64,000 bases of DNA, from positions 1 through 64,000 of the forward strand of contig UQSP01000001.1 of assembly GCA_900543755.1 (NCBI GenBank), written 5' to 3'. Shown piece after piece: positions 63,514-64,000 of this stretch. The stretch's first letter is position 1, and each line of letters opens with the position of its first letter. Below the pieces are notes generated by a model, which did no database searches, was not told the origin of the DNA, and saw only the letters and a program-made list of their open reading frames with translations. Source of the stretch: an uncultured Eubacteriales bacterium. GTDB taxonomy: Bacteria > Bacillota > Clostridia > Christensenellales > Pumilibacteraceae. Both the position numbers and the translations under genes were made by a program.

Positions 63514-64000
63514 ATGAGCATTCCGAGGCCCGAACATCCGGAGCCGCAATTTAAGCGCGACAACTGGGTTAATCTTAACGGAGAGTGGGAATTCGAAATT
63601 GATTTCTGCAGCGAAGGATTAGATAAAAAATACTATCTTCGCGATAAACTAAACGACAAAATTATCGTTCCTTTTGCGCCCGAAAGCGATTTGTCCGGCA
63701 TTGGATATAAGGGATTTATGGACGCGGTCTGGTATCGCCGCAAGCTTGATATTCCCGCGTCTTTCAAGGATAAAAGAGTGCTTTTGCATTTCGGCGCGGT
63801 GGACCACGAGGCGTTTGTTTACGTAAACGGTACGCTTGCGGGCACTCATAAGGGCGGATACTGGCCTTTTTACTTCGATATTACGGATTTACTGAAAGAA
63901 ACGGGCAATTATGTGACCGTTCTTGCCAAAGACGATTTGAGAAACGGTAAATACGGTGCGGGCAAACAGTGTCCTGACCTAAATTCCCGCGGCTGTTTCT
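63514..64000 (+). CDS. Glycoside hydrolase family 2-like protein, N-terminal part (runs off window)
   Basis: The ATG at 63514 has AAGGAG 9 nt upstream. The 162 codons present (open to the window end) encode the N-terminal sugar-binding jelly-roll domain of family 2 glycosidases: NWVNLNGEWEFEID near residue 17, VPFAPES, the AVWYRRKLDIP segment and the HFGAVDHEAFVYVNG motif. The catalytic domain lies outside the window, so beta-galactosidase versus beta-glucuronidase or mannosidase cannot be decided. Confidence 0.85.
   Translation, partial: MSIPRPEHPEPQFKRDNWVNLNGEWEFEIDFCSEGLDKKYYLRDKLNDKIIVPFAPESDLSGIGYKGFMDAVWYRRKLDIPASFKDKRVLLHFGAVDHEAFVYVNGTLAGTHKGGYWPFYFDITDLLKETGNYVTVLAKDDLRNGKYGAGKQCPDLNSRGCF

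Overview
This 64 kb window is bacterial chromosome from an anaerobic, low-to-middle GC Firmicute, most likely a Clostridia-class organism. The evidence is the gene content: WhiA, sigma-A style TTGACA/TATAAT promoters with 17-nt spacers, Zn-type L31, GatCAB, YqhQ next to prfA, LuxS, an oxygen-sensitive pyruvate:ferredoxin oxidoreductase and an anaerobic ribonucleotide reductase. No plasmid, phage, IS, CRISPR, rRNA or tRNA gene was seen. The species cannot be named from this sequence; an uncultured gut Clostridia lineage is a guess.

Layout. Positions 1-6.5 kb hold a possible small RNA and a two-gene surface locus: an acidic 11-residue-repeat membrane protein overlapping a 1578-aa FIVAR/beta-helix protein. 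7-15 kb is rpoB-rpoC, detached from the usual ribosomal protein neighbours. 15-22 kb carries a CmpB-like membrane protein, a cytidylate-kinase-like protein, tilS, hpt, trmN6, rsmI and dnaA. 22-26 kb is rpmE, a fused yqhQ-prmC gene and prfA. 26-34 kb has a MATE exporter, a YgiQ radical SAM protein, a DUF1846 protein, a two-component potassium uptake system and a methyltransferase. 34-42 kb is murB, PHP, whiA, dnaE and pfkA, a known clostridial order but without rapZ and the YvcK gene. 41-48 kb holds a DUF5058/membrane/M20-peptidase trio and a TrpXYZ-like ABC importer. 48-57 kb is mostly minus strand: a PTS IIC-like permease, pyruvate:ferredoxin oxidoreductase, nrdG, nrdD (with a pair of NrdR boxes) and luxS. 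57-64 kb carries an amino-acid kinase, lgt, gatCAB and the start of a family 2 glycosidase-like gene that runs off the window.

How the genes work together. Most encode core information processing (transcription, replication initiation and elongation, translation termination, rRNA and tRNA modification, amidated tRNA synthesis) plus anaerobic carbon and deoxynucleotide metabolism. Many genes sit in tight overlapping operons (rpoBC, hpt-trmN6, murB-PHP, whiA-dnaE, gatCAB, the ABC importer).

The most unusual signal is promoter architecture. In three transcription units (tilS, the potassium channel subunit, the minus-strand methyltransferase), and possibly in murB, a good sigma-A promoter is placed so that the predicted transcription start falls on or within about 2 nt of the start codon. 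No Shine-Dalgarno sequence is available in the first three. These look like leaderless mRNAs in a Firmicute. Other points of interest are an apparent AUU start codon in nrdG, the yqhQ-prmC fusion, recurrent acidic tails on otherwise standard proteins, and an unassigned hairpin-rich intergenic region upstream of the PTS gene.
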